64,000 bases of DNA from Pseudomonadota bacterium (GTDB taxonomy: Bacteria; Pseudomonadota; Gammaproteobacteria; Burkholderiales; Burkholderiaceae_C): contig JAIUPQ010000001.1 of the NCBI GenBank assembly GCA_020161145.1, forward strand, positions 248,001 to 312,000. The letters run 5' to 3'. Shown in pieces: positions 56,172 to 64,000 of this stretch. A program made the translations under genes and the position numbers. Under the pieces are notes generated by a model, which saw only the letters and a list, made by a program, of their open reading frames with translations, searched no databases and was not told the DNA's origin. Position 1 is the stretch's first letter, and each line of letters opens with the position of its first letter.

Positions 56172-57362
56172 GTGTCGCTTCCTCCCAAAGCCCTGCTGCC
56201 CCGACTCATCCACCCCATCGCGGGCGCGGTTGCCATGCTCACCATCGCCACGTTCTGGCTCTCGACGGCGCTGTCTGAGCTGTTCGCCTCCCAAGCCACG
56301 GTGGTCGCCGTCAAGACGGCCATTCCCTGGGGTTTTCTGCTGCTGGTGCCAGCCCTGGCGGCCACGGGCGGCAGCGGTTTTGCGCTGGCCAAGGGGCAGC
56401 GCAGCGGGTTGGTCGGCACCAAGCAAAAGCGCATGCCCTTCATTGCCGCCAACGGCGTGCTGGTGCTGATTCCGGTGGCGCTGTTCCTGGCCGCCAAGGC
56501 CCGCGCCGGCGCGTTCGATGCCACGTTCTATACCGTGCAGGTGTTGGAGCTGGTGGCCGGCGCCGTGAACCTGACCTTGCTGGGCCTGAACATGCGCGAC
56601 GGCCTGGCGCTGACGCAGTGGCGCCGCCGCAGCGCCCTGGGGGCGGCCACCGTGGGCTCGGCCCAACTGACGGGCCGGGGCGAGGTGGCCCAGGGCACGC
56701 TGGCGCTGCGCGTGAGCAAGCCGCAAGGCTTTGGCTTCAAGGCCGGCCAGGCGGTGTACCTCTCGCTGCCCGGTCTGACTCAGGCCGATGCCAAGGGGCG
56801 CGTGCGCACCTTCTCCATCGCCAGCGCACCGCATGAGGCCGAGTTGACCCTGGCCACCCGGCTGACGGACAGTCGACTCAAACACCATCTCGCAGCCGCC
56901 GCCATCGGCGAGCCCATCCAGATCGAAGGCCCTTATGGCGACCTGACGCTGCATGACGACGCGGCGCGGCCGGCGGTCTTCCTGGCGGGCGGCATCGGCA
57001 TCACGCCGATTCGCAGCATGATCCTGGACGCCCTCCACCGGGCGCTGCCGCAGCGGCTCTACCTGTTCTACAGCAACCGCAGGCCCGAGGATGCCGCCTT
57101 CCTGGCCGAGTTGCAGGCGCTGGCGCACCAGCATCCCCAGTTCACGCTGATCGCCACGTTTACCGACGCGGCGCTGCCGCCGGGCGCGGGGGAGCGGGGT
57201 CGCATCACGGCCGAGCTGATGGCCAGGCATGTGGACGACCCGGCCGCCCCCATCTACTACCTGGCCGGACCGCCTGCCATGGTGGCCGCCATGCAGGATG
57301 TGCTGGCCCAGGCCGGCATCAACCCGGCGCAGGTGCGCGCCGAGGCGTTCAGCGGGTACTGA
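56172..57362 (+). CDS. Membrane-anchored ferredoxin-NADP reductase-like oxidoreductase
   Basis: A 396-residue protein. GTG 56172 (VSLPPKALLPRLIHPIAGAV) follows AGGAGA; an ATG at 56136 overlaps the MarR stop but has no such site. Residues 1-145 hold four hydrophobic helices. The C-terminal FNR-type module has the FAD motif RVRTFSIASAPH (about 210-221) and the NAD(P) motif VFLAGGIGITPIRSMI, with IYYLAGPPAMV near the end. It lacks a 2Fe-2S domain. The design suits electron transfer from NAD(P)H into the membrane, possibly to the cytochrome b561 encoded next. Confidence 0.85.
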   Translation: MSLPPKALLPRLIHPIAGAVAMLTIATFWLSTALSELFASQATVVAVKTAIPWGFLLLVPALAATGGSGFALAKGQRSGLVGTKQKRMPFIAANGVLVLIPVALFLAAKARAGAFDATFYTVQVLELVAGAVNLTLLGLNMRDGLALTQWRRRSALGAATVGSAQLTGRGEVAQGTLALRVSKPQGFGFKAGQAVYLSLPGLTQADAKGRVRTFSIASAPHEAELTLATRLTDSRLKHHLAAAAIGEPIQIEGPYGDLTLHDDAARPAVFLAGGIGITPIRSMILDALHRALPQRLYLFYSNRRPEDAAFLAELQALAHQHPQFTLIATFTDAALPPGAGERGRITAELMARHVDDPAAPIYYLAGPPAMVAAMQDVLAQAGINPAQVRAEAFSGY

Positions 57363-57426
57363 GTACCCACCTGGGGCGCGCGCCTAGACTGTCTGGCCAC
57401 CCATCCCGATGCGAAAGGAGCCCGTC

Positions 57427-57972
57427 ATGTCGCCTGCGTCCCCCGTCACGCGCTACCACCTGGTTCTGGTCACGTTGCACTGGCTGCTGGCGGTGCTGAT
57501 CTGCATCGCGCTGGGCATGGGCATGTTCAGCCTCAGCGCCACGCCCAACAGCTCGCCCGCCAAGGTCGATGCGCTCAAAGGCCATATGGTGGCGGGCATC
57601 ACCATCCTGCTGTTGATGACGGTCAGGCTGGTGGTGCGCGCCGTGACGGCGCACCCGCCACCCGCCCAGACCGGCATGGCCTGGGCCGACCGGCTGGGGC
57701 CGCTGGCGCATGGCGCGCTGTACCTGGGCGTCTTCGCCATGGCCGGCAGCGGCATCGCCATGGCAGTGGGCGCCGGCCTGCCGCAAATCGTGTTCCAGGG
57801 CGTGGGTCAGTTGCCGGCCGATTTCCACCACCTGCCCGCGCGGGCGGTTCACGGCCTGGTGGCCAGCCTGCTGGTGTTGCTGATCGTGCTGCACGTGGCC
57901 GCCGCCCTCTACCACCAATGGGTGCGCCGCGACCACCTGCTGGCGCGCATGGGTTTTGGCCCACGGCGCTGA
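57427..57972 (+). CDS. Cytochrome b561-family membrane protein
   Basis: A 181-residue four-helix dihaem cytochrome b. ATG 57427 follows AAAGGAG. Conserved His residues suited to haem ligation are in RYHLVLVTLHWLLA, LKGHMVAG, RAVHGLVAS and LIVLHVAAALYHQW. Bacterial members oxidise ubiquinol or scavenge superoxide in the membrane. It follows the FNR-like gene by 64 bases under the same MarR promoter, which suggests a two-component electron chain. Confidence 0.9.
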   Translation: MSPASPVTRYHLVLVTLHWLLAVLICIALGMGMFSLSATPNSSPAKVDALKGHMVAGITILLLMTVRLVVRAVTAHPPPAQTGMAWADRLGPLAHGALYLGVFAMAGSGIAMAVGAGLPQIVFQGVGQLPADFHHLPARAVHGLVASLLVLLIVLHVAAALYHQWVRRDHLLARMGFGPRR

Positions 57973-57980
57973 GCGTCACG

Positions 57981-58937
57981 TCACGCCGCCCGCGCCAACC
58001 CCAGCCGCTTCATCGCCGCGCCCTCGGCTGCGTAAGCCGTCTTCAGCGCGGCGCCATAGGCGGCGCTGTCCAGGTACAGGGGGTCCTGCTCGTACTTGGC
58101 CAGTTCGGCCACGTGCTGCGGATCCAGCAGCGCCGCCTTGAAGGCGTCGTGCAGGGCTTGCAGGATGGGCGCAGGCAGGCCGCGCGGGGCCACCAGGCCA
58201 TAGGGCGAGGTGGCCACGATGGGAAAGCCCAGCTCCTTGAGCGTGGGCACCTCGGGCCAGTGCCGGCTGCGCTGCGCACCGGTGGTGGCGATGAGGCGCA
58301 GCTTGCCGCTTTGCACAAAGGGCGCGAAGCCGTTGGAGTTGACGCCGGCCATGACCTGGCCCGAGGCCACGGCCAGCATCTGCTCGGCCGTGCCCTTGAA
58401 CGGCACGTGCACATAGGTCAGGCCGCGCGCGCCGGTCAGCTCGTCCATGACCAGATGCGGCGTGGTGCCCACGCCGTTGGTGGCAACGGTGACGGCGCCG
58501 GGCTTGGCCTTCATCAGCGCAAACAGCTCGTCCAGGCTGCGCACCGGGCTGGCGGCGGGCACGACGAGGCCGAAGGTGACGCCCGACAGCTGCAGGATGG
58601 GGGTGGTGTCGCGGATCGGGTCCCAGCTCACCTTCTGCGTCCAGGGCATGCGCAGCGCGGTCTGCGGCAACTGGGCGATGGTGTAGCCGTCGGGCACAGC
58701 CTGTTGCAGCACCGGCATGGCCAGCGTGCCGCCGGCGCCGGCGCGGTTCTCGATCAACACCTTCTGGCCCAGCTGTTTGCCGGCCAGCTCAGCCAGCAGG
58801 CGCAGCGTCAGGTCGGTGGCGCCGCCGGCCGGCCAGGGCACCCACAGGCTGATGGGTTTGGTGGGGAAGGCGGCGCTGGCGTGCGCGGCCAGCGGCAGCG
58901 CAGCGGTGGCTGCGAGCAGGGTACGGCGGGAGATCAC
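57981..58937 (-). CDS. Bug/TctC-family periplasmic solute-binding protein
   Basis: A 318-residue binding protein, GTG 58937 (VISRRTLLAATAALPLAAHASA) with AGGACG upstream and a twin-arginine-like/Sec signal. Bug-family features: PISLWVPWPAGGATDLTLRLLAELAGKQLGQ, VIENRAGAGGT, LTYVHVPFKGTAEQMLAVASGQV, LRLIATTGAQRS and VPTLKELGFP. Such proteins bind carboxylates with high affinity and are very numerous in Burkholderiales, often without a dedicated transporter. It lies 13 bases after the ABC permease gene on the same strand, so it may belong to that transcript. Confidence 0.92.
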   Translation of the reverse strand: MISRRTLLAATAALPLAAHASAAFPTKPISLWVPWPAGGATDLTLRLLAELAGKQLGQKVLIENRAGAGGTLAMPVLQQAVPDGYTIAQLPQTALRMPWTQKVSWDPIRDTTPILQLSGVTFGLVVPAASPVRSLDELFALMKAKPGAVTVATNGVGTTPHLVMDELTGARGLTYVHVPFKGTAEQMLAVASGQVMAGVNSNGFAPFVQSGKLRLIATTGAQRSRHWPEVPTLKELGFPIVATSPYGLVAPRGLPAPILQALHDAFKAALLDPQHVAELAKYEQDPLYLDSAAYGAALKTAYAAEGAAMKRLGLARAA

Positions 58938-58950
58938 GGCGGGCGTCCTT

Positions 58951-59772
58951 TCATGCGGTGGCCGGGCCCCCGCGCTTGGCGAGGGCACCAAACCCCCGCT
59001 GCGGGTCGTAGCCCCAGACCGCCAGGCCAAAGCATGCAAGCAGCGTGCCCAAAACCACCCAGGGCGCCAGGCCCGGGTCTTTGCCGTAGAGCGCATAGCG
59101 CATCCACTCCACCGCATAGGTGAAGGGGTTGGCACGGGCCAGCCAGAACACCCATTCGGCGCCCGACTCCTCCAGCTTCCACAGCGGATAGAGCGCGGTG
59201 GACATGAAGTACATGGGGAAGATGACGAAGTTCATGGTGCCGGCAAAGTTCTCCAACTGCCGGATGTGCACCGACAGCAGCAACCCCAGCGCGCCCAGCA
59301 TCAGCGCGCTGGCGGTGGCGGCCAGCGCAAAGCCCGGCAGCGTGGCACTGAACAGCGGCAGGTCGGTGCCCAGCAGCAGCGCCACGGCCAGAAAGGCCGC
59401 CGCCTGCAGCAGCGACAGCACGGCCGTGGCCGACAGCTTGGCGGCCAGAATCCACCAGCGCGGCAGCGGCGCCGTCAGCAGCAGCCGCATCAGCCCCATC
59501 TCGCGGTCGTAGACCATGGCCAGGCTGGACTGCATGCCGTTGAACAGCAGCACCATGCCCACCAGGCCCGGCGCGATGTAGACCTCGTAGGGGATGTAGG
59601 TGTCGTAGGGCTCGCTGATGGCCACGCCAAACACATTGCGAAAGCCCGCCGCAAACACCGCCAGCCACAGCAGCGGCCGCACCAGCGCCGACGCCAGCCG
59701 CCCGTACTGGCGCGCGAACTTGAACAGCTCGCGCTGCACGATGGCCCACCAGGCTTGCAGGGCGTGACGCAT
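58951..59772 (-). CDS. ABC-2 type permease of the PQQ-alcohol-dehydrogenase-associated ABC system
   Basis: A 273-residue permease, MRHALQAWWAIVQRELFKFARQYGRLASALVRPLLWLAVF, with six helices and the ABC-2 signature ANPFTYAVEWMRYALYG. Its start codon shares one base with the binding-protein stop (TGATG). The set beta-propeller / binding protein / permease corresponds to families TIGR03866, TIGR03863 and TIGR03861, which accompany PQQ-dependent alcohol oxidation. The matching ATPase gene, normally between binding protein and permease, is missing here. Confidence 0.87.
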   Translation of the reverse strand: MRHALQAWWAIVQRELFKFARQYGRLASALVRPLLWLAVFAAGFRNVFGVAISEPYDTYIPYEVYIAPGLVGMVLLFNGMQSSLAMVYDREMGLMRLLLTAPLPRWWILAAKLSATAVLSLLQAAAFLAVALLLGTDLPLFSATLPGFALAATASALMLGALGLLLSVHIRQLENFAGTMNFVIFPMYFMSTALYPLWKLEESGAEWVFWLARANPFTYAVEWMRYALYGKDPGLAPWVVLGTLLACFGLAVWGYDPQRGFGALAKRGGPATA

Positions 59773-60923
59773 CAGGGGCTCCGCCCTTTACAGAGTTTTT
59801 CGGGCGCATCGGCACCCAGGGTATCGAGCACATTGCGCGGATGCAGCACGCCGTCGGCCGGCGCCCAGCCCACCACGCCCTGGCCGTCGGTCAGCAGCAG
59901 GCGCTGGCGCAACTGCCCGTCCCAGGGGCGGAACTGCATGGCCACGCCCTTGGAGCCGTCCAGCTCCACCTGGGCCAGCGCCTGCGCAAACGCGGCGGCG
60001 CTGCCCTTGGGCTGGGCCACGGCCGCCGCCACCAAGGCCTTGCCGGCCATCCAGCCGGCCCAGTCCCCATCGGTCATGGCGCGGCCGCTGGCGTTGCGGG
60101 CAAAGCGGCGCGTGACCTGGGGTGCGCCAAAGCGCTCGAACTGCGCATGCCAGGCCAGCGCTGCCAGGCCCCCATCGCCCACCACCGGGCGCGGCAGCAC
60201 CGTGCGGTAGGGCAGGCTGCGGGCAAACTCGCCGTCGCTGTCCACCACCCAGACCACGTCGTAGCTGCCGCTGGTCAACAGGCGCAGGTTGGCCAGGTCG
60301 CGCTCGCGCGGGTCGGCCGAGAGCTTGAACGGCTTGCTGCCGGCCAGCTTGAGCCCGTAGCGGCGGATGGCCGCCTGCGCCACCGCCGCGCGGCGCGCGT
60401 CGTCGGCGCTGGGGCCGGTCAGCAGCAGCACGCTGCCCCAGCGCGCGGCAGCCAGCGTCTGCGCCAGCGCGTCGGCGCGCATGCGCTCGCTGGGCAGCAC
60501 ATGCCACAGGTGGGCCGCGCAAGCGGGGCCCCGCAAGGCGTCGTCGGCGCTGCCCACGTTGAGCACGGGCAACTGGGTGGCGCCGGCCACGGCGCGCGTC
60601 CAGTCAGCGGGCAGGTCGGTGATGACGGCGGCCAGGCCCGCCGCCTTGGCGGCCTGGGCGGCGGCGGCGGGGCTGGCCGCATCCACCACGCTGAGGTTGA
60701 TCCTGGCGCCCACCGCGTCCAGGTTCAGCGCGCCATCCTTGAGCGCCATCTGCACGCCGTCGGCGGCGCGGCCGGTGGGGTGGCCCAGGTAGGCGCGCTC
60801 GACGCGGTTGCGCTCCAGGCGCGGGTCATAGTCGCGCTGGATCAGCACGGCGTTGAAGGTGGCGGCCTGGGCGCCGGCGCAGGCCAGCAGCGCGGCGAGT
60901 GCGATGCGTGCAGCGGCCCTCAT
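59772..60923 (-). CDS. Periplasmic binding protein, PQQ-dependent alcohol dehydrogenase-associated ABC system
   Basis: A 383-residue type I periplasmic binding protein with a signal peptide (MRAAARIALAALLACAGAQA). It is recognised by LIQRDYDPRLERNRVERAYLGHPTGRAADGVQMALKDGAL, DLPADWTRAV, HVLPSERMRADALAQTL and DPRERDLANLRLLTSG, typical of the TIGR03863 family. It overlaps the beta-propeller gene by four bases upstream and the permease by one base downstream. The ligand is unknown. Confidence 0.88.
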   Translation of the reverse strand: MRAAARIALAALLACAGAQAATFNAVLIQRDYDPRLERNRVERAYLGHPTGRAADGVQMALKDGALNLDAVGARINLSVVDAASPAAAAQAAKAAGLAAVITDLPADWTRAVAGATQLPVLNVGSADDALRGPACAAHLWHVLPSERMRADALAQTLAAARWGSVLLLTGPSADDARRAAVAQAAIRRYGLKLAGSKPFKLSADPRERDLANLRLLTSGSYDVVWVVDSDGEFARSLPYRTVLPRPVVGDGGLAALAWHAQFERFGAPQVTRRFARNASGRAMTDGDWAGWMAGKALVAAAVAQPKGSAAAFAQALAQVELDGSKGVAMQFRPWDGQLRQRLLLTDGQGVVGWAPADGVLHPRNVLDTLGADAPEKLCKGRSP

Positions 60924-61882
60924 TCCACCAGCACCGCGCCATAGGGCACGCGGCCCACGGGGATGCTCTTGAGCGCCTTGGCGGCCTTGACGTCCACCAC
61001 GGTCACGTCGTCCGACAGGCCGTTGATGACCCAGAGCCGGTCTTCGCCCTTGTTGAGGTGCACGTTCCAGGCGCGCTTGCCCACCAGCACCTGCTGCGTC
61101 ACCTTGCGCGTGGCCACGTCCACAAAAGCCACGTGGTTGGCCTGGCCTAACGCAACGAAGGCGGTCTTGCCGTCGCGCGTCATGGTGATGCCCACGGGCG
61201 TGATGTCGGTGGCGCGCATGCCTTTGAGCGCGAACGGAATGGTGGCCAGCGTGCGGTAGTCTTTGGTGGCCAGCACGGTGACGCTGGCGCCCAGCTCATT
61301 GGTCACCCACAGTTGCTGGCCGTCAGGCGTCAGCGCAAAGCGGCGCGGGCGCTGGCCCACGGCCACGTTCTTGGCAACCTTGCCGGCAACGGGGTCCACC
61401 ACGTGCACCAGGTTGGCCACCTCGGAGGTGACCCAGACCGTCTTGCCATCGGGCGCGGCCAGCACGCCCTCGGGCTCCTCGCCCACCTTGACGGCGCGGA
61501 CCTGCTTGCCGGTGGCGGCCTCCAGCACCAGCAGCTCGCCTTCCTCTTCGCTGCTGACGTACATCAGCTTGCCGTCCGGCGAGAGCGAGAACGCTTCGGG
61601 GTCGTCCCCCATGGGCACGCGGGCCACCGACTTGCGCGTGGCGATATCGATCACGTCGCCCTGATGCGAGTCGCCACAGGCCGTCATCAGCCGCTTGCCG
61701 CCGGGCAGCACCGCGATGTGGCGCGGCCGCTTGCAGGTGGGCACCACGCCGATCACCGCCAGCTTGTCCATGTCGATCAGCGTGATCGCATCGTCCTTCT
61801 CACTCGTCACCCAGGCCACGCCCTGGGCGTGGGCGGGCAGGGTGGTCAGGGCCAACAAAGCCAGCGGCAGCAGCTTGCGCAT
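60920..61882 (-). CDS. YVTN beta-propeller protein, PQQ-dependent catabolism-associated
   Basis: A 320-residue periplasmic propeller with a signal peptide (MRKLLPLALLALTTLPAHAQ). Repeats of about 42 residues carry the YVTN-like strand pattern: PEAFSLSPDGKLMYVSSE, PEGVLAAPDGKTVWVTSE, PRRFALTPDGQQLWVTNE, and VGKRAWNVHLNKGEDRLWVINGLSDDVTVVD. It matches the PQQ-associated propeller family TIGR03866. First gene of the propeller-binding protein-permease operon; four-base overlap with the next gene. Ligand not known. Confidence 0.88.
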   Translation of the reverse strand: MRKLLPLALLALTTLPAHAQGVAWVTSEKDDAITLIDMDKLAVIGVVPTCKRPRHIAVLPGGKRLMTACGDSHQGDVIDIATRKSVARVPMGDDPEAFSLSPDGKLMYVSSEEEGELLVLEAATGKQVRAVKVGEEPEGVLAAPDGKTVWVTSEVANLVHVVDPVAGKVAKNVAVGQRPRRFALTPDGQQLWVTNELGASVTVLATKDYRTLATIPFALKGMRATDITPVGITMTRDGKTAFVALGQANHVAFVDVATRKVTQQVLVGKRAWNVHLNKGEDRLWVINGLSDDVTVVDVKAAKALKSIPVGRVPYGAVLVE

Positions 61883-61909
61883 CGGGTGGGTTCTCCTCGG
61901 GCGATGGGG

Positions 61910-62401
61910 TCAACCCATTGTGAGCGCATTCGGGTGGGTGGGGTTCCCGAGGGTTTTGCCCAGGCAGACCGACGCGGGCCGCTGCGCATAGTGTCCCCAG
62001 GGCGGTACGGTCACGTAGCCGTGGCGGGCGTAGAAGGCCAGTGCCCTGGTATTGACGCGGCGGGTGGACAGCCACAGCGCCGTGTAGCCCAGGGTGCGGG
62101 CCTCGCCCTCCAGGTGCGCCAGCAGCGCCGCGCCCACGCCGCGCGTGCCGGGCTGGGCATACATGCGCTTGAGTTCGGCCACGTGGCCTTGCAGCGGGCG
62201 CAGCGCGCCACAGCCCACCGCCTGGCCAGCGGCCGTGCGCGCCAGCGCGAAGGCGGCCCGAGGGCCGCGCACGTCATCGGCCTTGAAAGAGGCTTGGCCA
62301 CCGTCGCCGGTCAGTGCCGCCAACGTGGCCGACAGCGCAGCCTGCAAGGCCAGCGCCTCGGGCTCGCCCGGGTCGGCGCGCGCGATGAGCAACGCGGTCA
62401 T
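61910..62401 (-). CDS. GNAT-family N-acetyltransferase
   Basis: A 163-residue acyltransferase, MTALLIARADPGEPEALALQ. The acetyl-CoA site is ELKRMYAQPGTRGVGAALLAHLEGEAR (Q/RxxGxG/A pattern), followed by ALWLSTRRVNTRALAFYARHGY. It resembles small-molecule or amino-acid acetyltransferases. Its ATG overlaps the stop of the upstream GNAT gene by four bases. The substrate is unknown. Confidence 0.88.
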   Translation of the reverse strand: MTALLIARADPGEPEALALQAALSATLAALTGDGGQASFKADDVRGPRAAFALARTAAGQAVGCGALRPLQGHVAELKRMYAQPGTRGVGAALLAHLEGEARTLGYTALWLSTRRVNTRALAFYARHGYVTVPPWGHYAQRPASVCLGKTLGNPTHPNALTMG

Positions 62402-63006
62402 GCGGGTGTGACCAAGGGCTTGTAGTCGGCCGCCAGCAGGCCGTAGAAGGCGGTGTCGCTGACCTCGTCGCCCACGATCCAGCGCTGGCGCAGCAGGCCC
62501 TCGCGCACAAAGCCCAACTGCTCCAGCGCCCGGCAGGAGGCGAGGTTGCGCGGGTCCGCATCGGCCTCGACGCGGTTGAGCGCCAGCGGCCCGAAGGCGA
62601 ACGCCAGCAGCGCGCCCACCGCCTCGCGCATATAGCCGCGCCGCCAGTGCGGGCGGGCGATGCCGTAGCCCAGCTCGGCGCGGCGGCTGGCCCGGTGTAG
62701 GTGAAACAGCGAGCAGGTGCCGACGAAGCCCGCCTCGGCCTCGATGGCCAGCCGCAGGTGGATGCCCGCCGCCAGCGCGGGCGCATCGGCCTCGATCTGC
62801 GCCTGGGCCTGGCGCAGATCTGTCCACGGTGGGCCGCTCCAGTAGCGCATGAACTGGGCGTCGGCGTGCATGGCAAAGAGTGCGGGCGCATCGTCGGGGT
62901 GCATCGGACGCAGCCTCAGGCGGGGGGTGTGCAGGCGCACGTCGGCCAATGACGGCAGGGCGGTGTCGGTGGGCATGGCTTGCATGATGGCGCAGGCGGC
63001 GGCCAT
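62398..63006 (-). CDS. RimJ/RimL-like GNAT N-acetyltransferase
   Basis: A 202-residue acetyltransferase. The start ATG at 63006 shares one base with the creD stop (TGATG) and has a GGGGCGAGG upstream; ATG 62985 or 62976 (MPTDTALPSLADV) are alternatives. The fold shows RLRLRPMHPDDAPALFAMHAD, ELGYGIARPHWRRGYMREAVGALLAFAF and NRVEADADPRNLASCRALEQLGFVREGLLRQRW. These are the RimJ-type blocks that act on protein N-termini or amines. It is in an operon with creD and the next GNAT gene. Confidence 0.87.
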   Translation of the reverse strand: MAAACAIMQAMPTDTALPSLADVRLHTPRLRLRPMHPDDAPALFAMHADAQFMRYWSGPPWTDLRQAQAQIEADAPALAAGIHLRLAIEAEAGFVGTCSLFHLHRASRRAELGYGIARPHWRRGYMREAVGALLAFAFGPLALNRVEADADPRNLASCRALEQLGFVREGLLRQRWIVGDEVSDTAFYGLLAADYKPLVTPA

Positions 63007-64000
63007 CAGCCTCGCCCCAGCGCATACCAGTCCACCCGGCGCGTCACCGCCATCACCGCCGCCAGGGCTGCAAACAGCAGCACAGAGCCCAGTGCCAGCG
63101 CGGCCTGCTCCATCTTCAGCAGCGTCCACAGCAGCGCATAGAGCAGCGCGACGCCGCCGCCAAAGGCCAGGCCGGCTCGCCGGCTGCCCAGGGCGTGGCT
63201 GGCGTACCAGGCCAGCAGCAGCGCGCAGGCGCTGGCGGCCAGGGCGTAGGCGGCGTCGAACACCAGGTGCTCCGAGAGGCTGAGCAGCAGCAGAAAGAAG
63301 CTGGCCAGCGCGGCGCCCACCAGCGCGTACTGCACCGGGTGCACGCGGCGCTGGCCCAGCACCTCGACCAGCGCCACGCAGCCCAGCGTCAACACCACGA
63401 ACAGCAGCGCGTACTTGGTGGCGCGGTCCGCCAGCACATAGGGGTTGACCGGGTCGATGAAGGCCACGCCCAGCGTGTCGGCGCAGCCCTCGGGCGCGGC
63501 CTCGCCCTCGGCCAGGATGGGGCAGGCCGCATGGCCGGCGGCCACGCGCTGGGCGGCGTTGCTGGCCAGCGCGCTGACGGTCCAGGTGGCGGCAAAGCCG
63601 CGTGCATCCACCTCGCGCGTGGTGGGCAGAAAGCGGCCACCGAACGAGGGATGCGGCCAGGGCGAGCGCAGCGTCCAGTCGGTCTGCTGGGCGGCGGGCG
63701 CCAGTGCCAGGCGCTCGGTGCCGGCCAGTTGCAGGGTCACCCGGGCCTGCAGCGTCTGGTCAGCGGCCCAGGCGGTGGCGGGCAGCTGGGCATGAAAACC
63801 GCTGTCCGCGCCTGGGTGGCGGCTGCCGGGCTGCACGGCCAGCGGCTGCGCGGCCACGTGCACGGTGGCACTGCGGATGCCGCGTGGGTCGCTGACGGCC
63901 AGCGTCAGCGCAAAGGGCTCGCAGGCCACCTGGCCGTCTTTGTGCAGGGGCACGGGCGGTGGCGGGGGCGCCGCCCACTGGGCGTCCAGCACGGTGTCGG
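63006..64000 (-). CDS. creD: CreD/inner-membrane resistance family protein (3' part; runs off the window end)
   Basis: The frame reads from base 64000 without a stop to TGA at 63006; about 331 C-terminal residues are visible. A periplasmic beta-rich domain (SFGGRFLPTTREVDARGFAATWTVSALASN) is followed by VAFIDPVNPYVLADRATKYALLFVVLTLGCVALVEVLGQRRVHPVQYALVGAAL, the CreD hallmark, and several membrane helices to the end. In E. coli CreD responds to the CreBC two-component system and affects envelope and colicin tolerance. The start and any creBC genes lie beyond the window. Confidence 0.93.
   Translation of the reverse strand, partial: DTVLDAQWAAPPPPPVPLHKDGQVACEPFALTLAVSDPRGIRSATVHVAAQPLAVQPGSRHPGADSGFHAQLPATAWAADQTLQARVTLQLAGTERLALAPAAQQTDWTLRSPWPHPSFGGRFLPTTREVDARGFAATWTVSALASNAAQRVAAGHAACPILAEGEAAPEGCADTLGVAFIDPVNPYVLADRATKYALLFVVLTLGCVALVEVLGQRRVHPVQYALVGAALASFFLLLLSLSEHLVFDAAYALAASACALLLAWYASHALGSRRAGLAFGGGVALLYALLWTLLKMEQAALALGSVLLFAALAAVMAVTRRVDWYALGRG

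Overview
The window is a chromosomal segment of a GC-rich betaproteobacterium, most likely order Burkholderiales, family Comamonadaceae. This rests on the order gyrA / OmpA-family gene / ubiG / gph / tmRNA, a small Trp-rich protein of the Burkholderiales-type TIGR04438 family, Bug/tripartite-tricarboxylate transport genes, and minimal (about 282 residue) flagellins. The taxonomic call is inference; no database was searched.

Layout. 1-4.7 kb: housekeeping block with the 5' part of gyrA (minus strand), an OmpA-like porin-associated protein, ubiG overlapping gph, and ssrA (tmRNA). 4.8-7.6 kb: a chromate-resistance operon on the minus strand, chrB-chrA followed by a decayed ChrB-type domain gene with two in-frame amber codons. 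A perfect 15-bp-arm palindrome abuts the chrB start codon. 7.6-12 kb: an RND efflux pump and its lipoprotein adaptor. 12.1-16.3 kb: a phosphoesterase, a D-amino-acid dehydrogenase, and an old-yellow-enzyme reductase co-transcribed with its TetR regulator. 16.5 kb: tRNA-Ala(CGC). 16.6-24.8 kb: flagellar filament region, with an O-GlcNAc-transferase-like enzyme divergent from three tandem flagellin genes, then fliD, fliS, fliT and a PilZ (YcgR-like) gene. Sigma-28-like promoters and intrinsic terminators sit between the units. 25-26.9 kb: two paralogous secreted proteins of unknown function in a lower-GC patch.

27-33.5 kb: class I fumarase with a YqhA-type membrane protein, acetyl-CoA synthetase, a structured intergenic repeat, an SGNH hydrolase, cytochrome c and the small Trp-rich protein. 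33.5-39.2 kb: an ArsC-like protein, a lipid-phosphate operon (diacylglycerol-kinase-like, phosphoesterase, PAP2), ilvD, AlkB and a ParDE toxin-antitoxin pair. 39.2-44.5 kb: a LytTR two-component system with an extra 2TM partner, and a membrane-embedded patatin-like protein. 44.6-53 kb: an ABC-2/M1-peptidase fusion with its ATPase, an S9 peptidase and an M14 carboxypeptidase. 53-58 kb: rhodanese-tctB-tctA, then a MarR-controlled redox pair. 58-61.9 kb: a Bug-type binding protein and the 'PQQ-dependent alcohol oxidation' ABC cluster (beta-propeller, binding protein, permease) without its usual ATPase. 61.9-64 kb: two GNAT acetyltransferases and the 3' part of creD.

Many genes are joined by 1-4 base overlaps, which makes operon assignment easy. 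No CRISPR array, insertion sequence, integrase or prophage was seen. The points most worth following are the chrB leaderless promoter/operator, the double-amber ChrB-domain pseudogene, the secreted paralogue pair, the ATPase-less PQQ ABC cluster, the 2TM-protein/2TM-kinase pairing and the structured 31.2 kb intergenic element.
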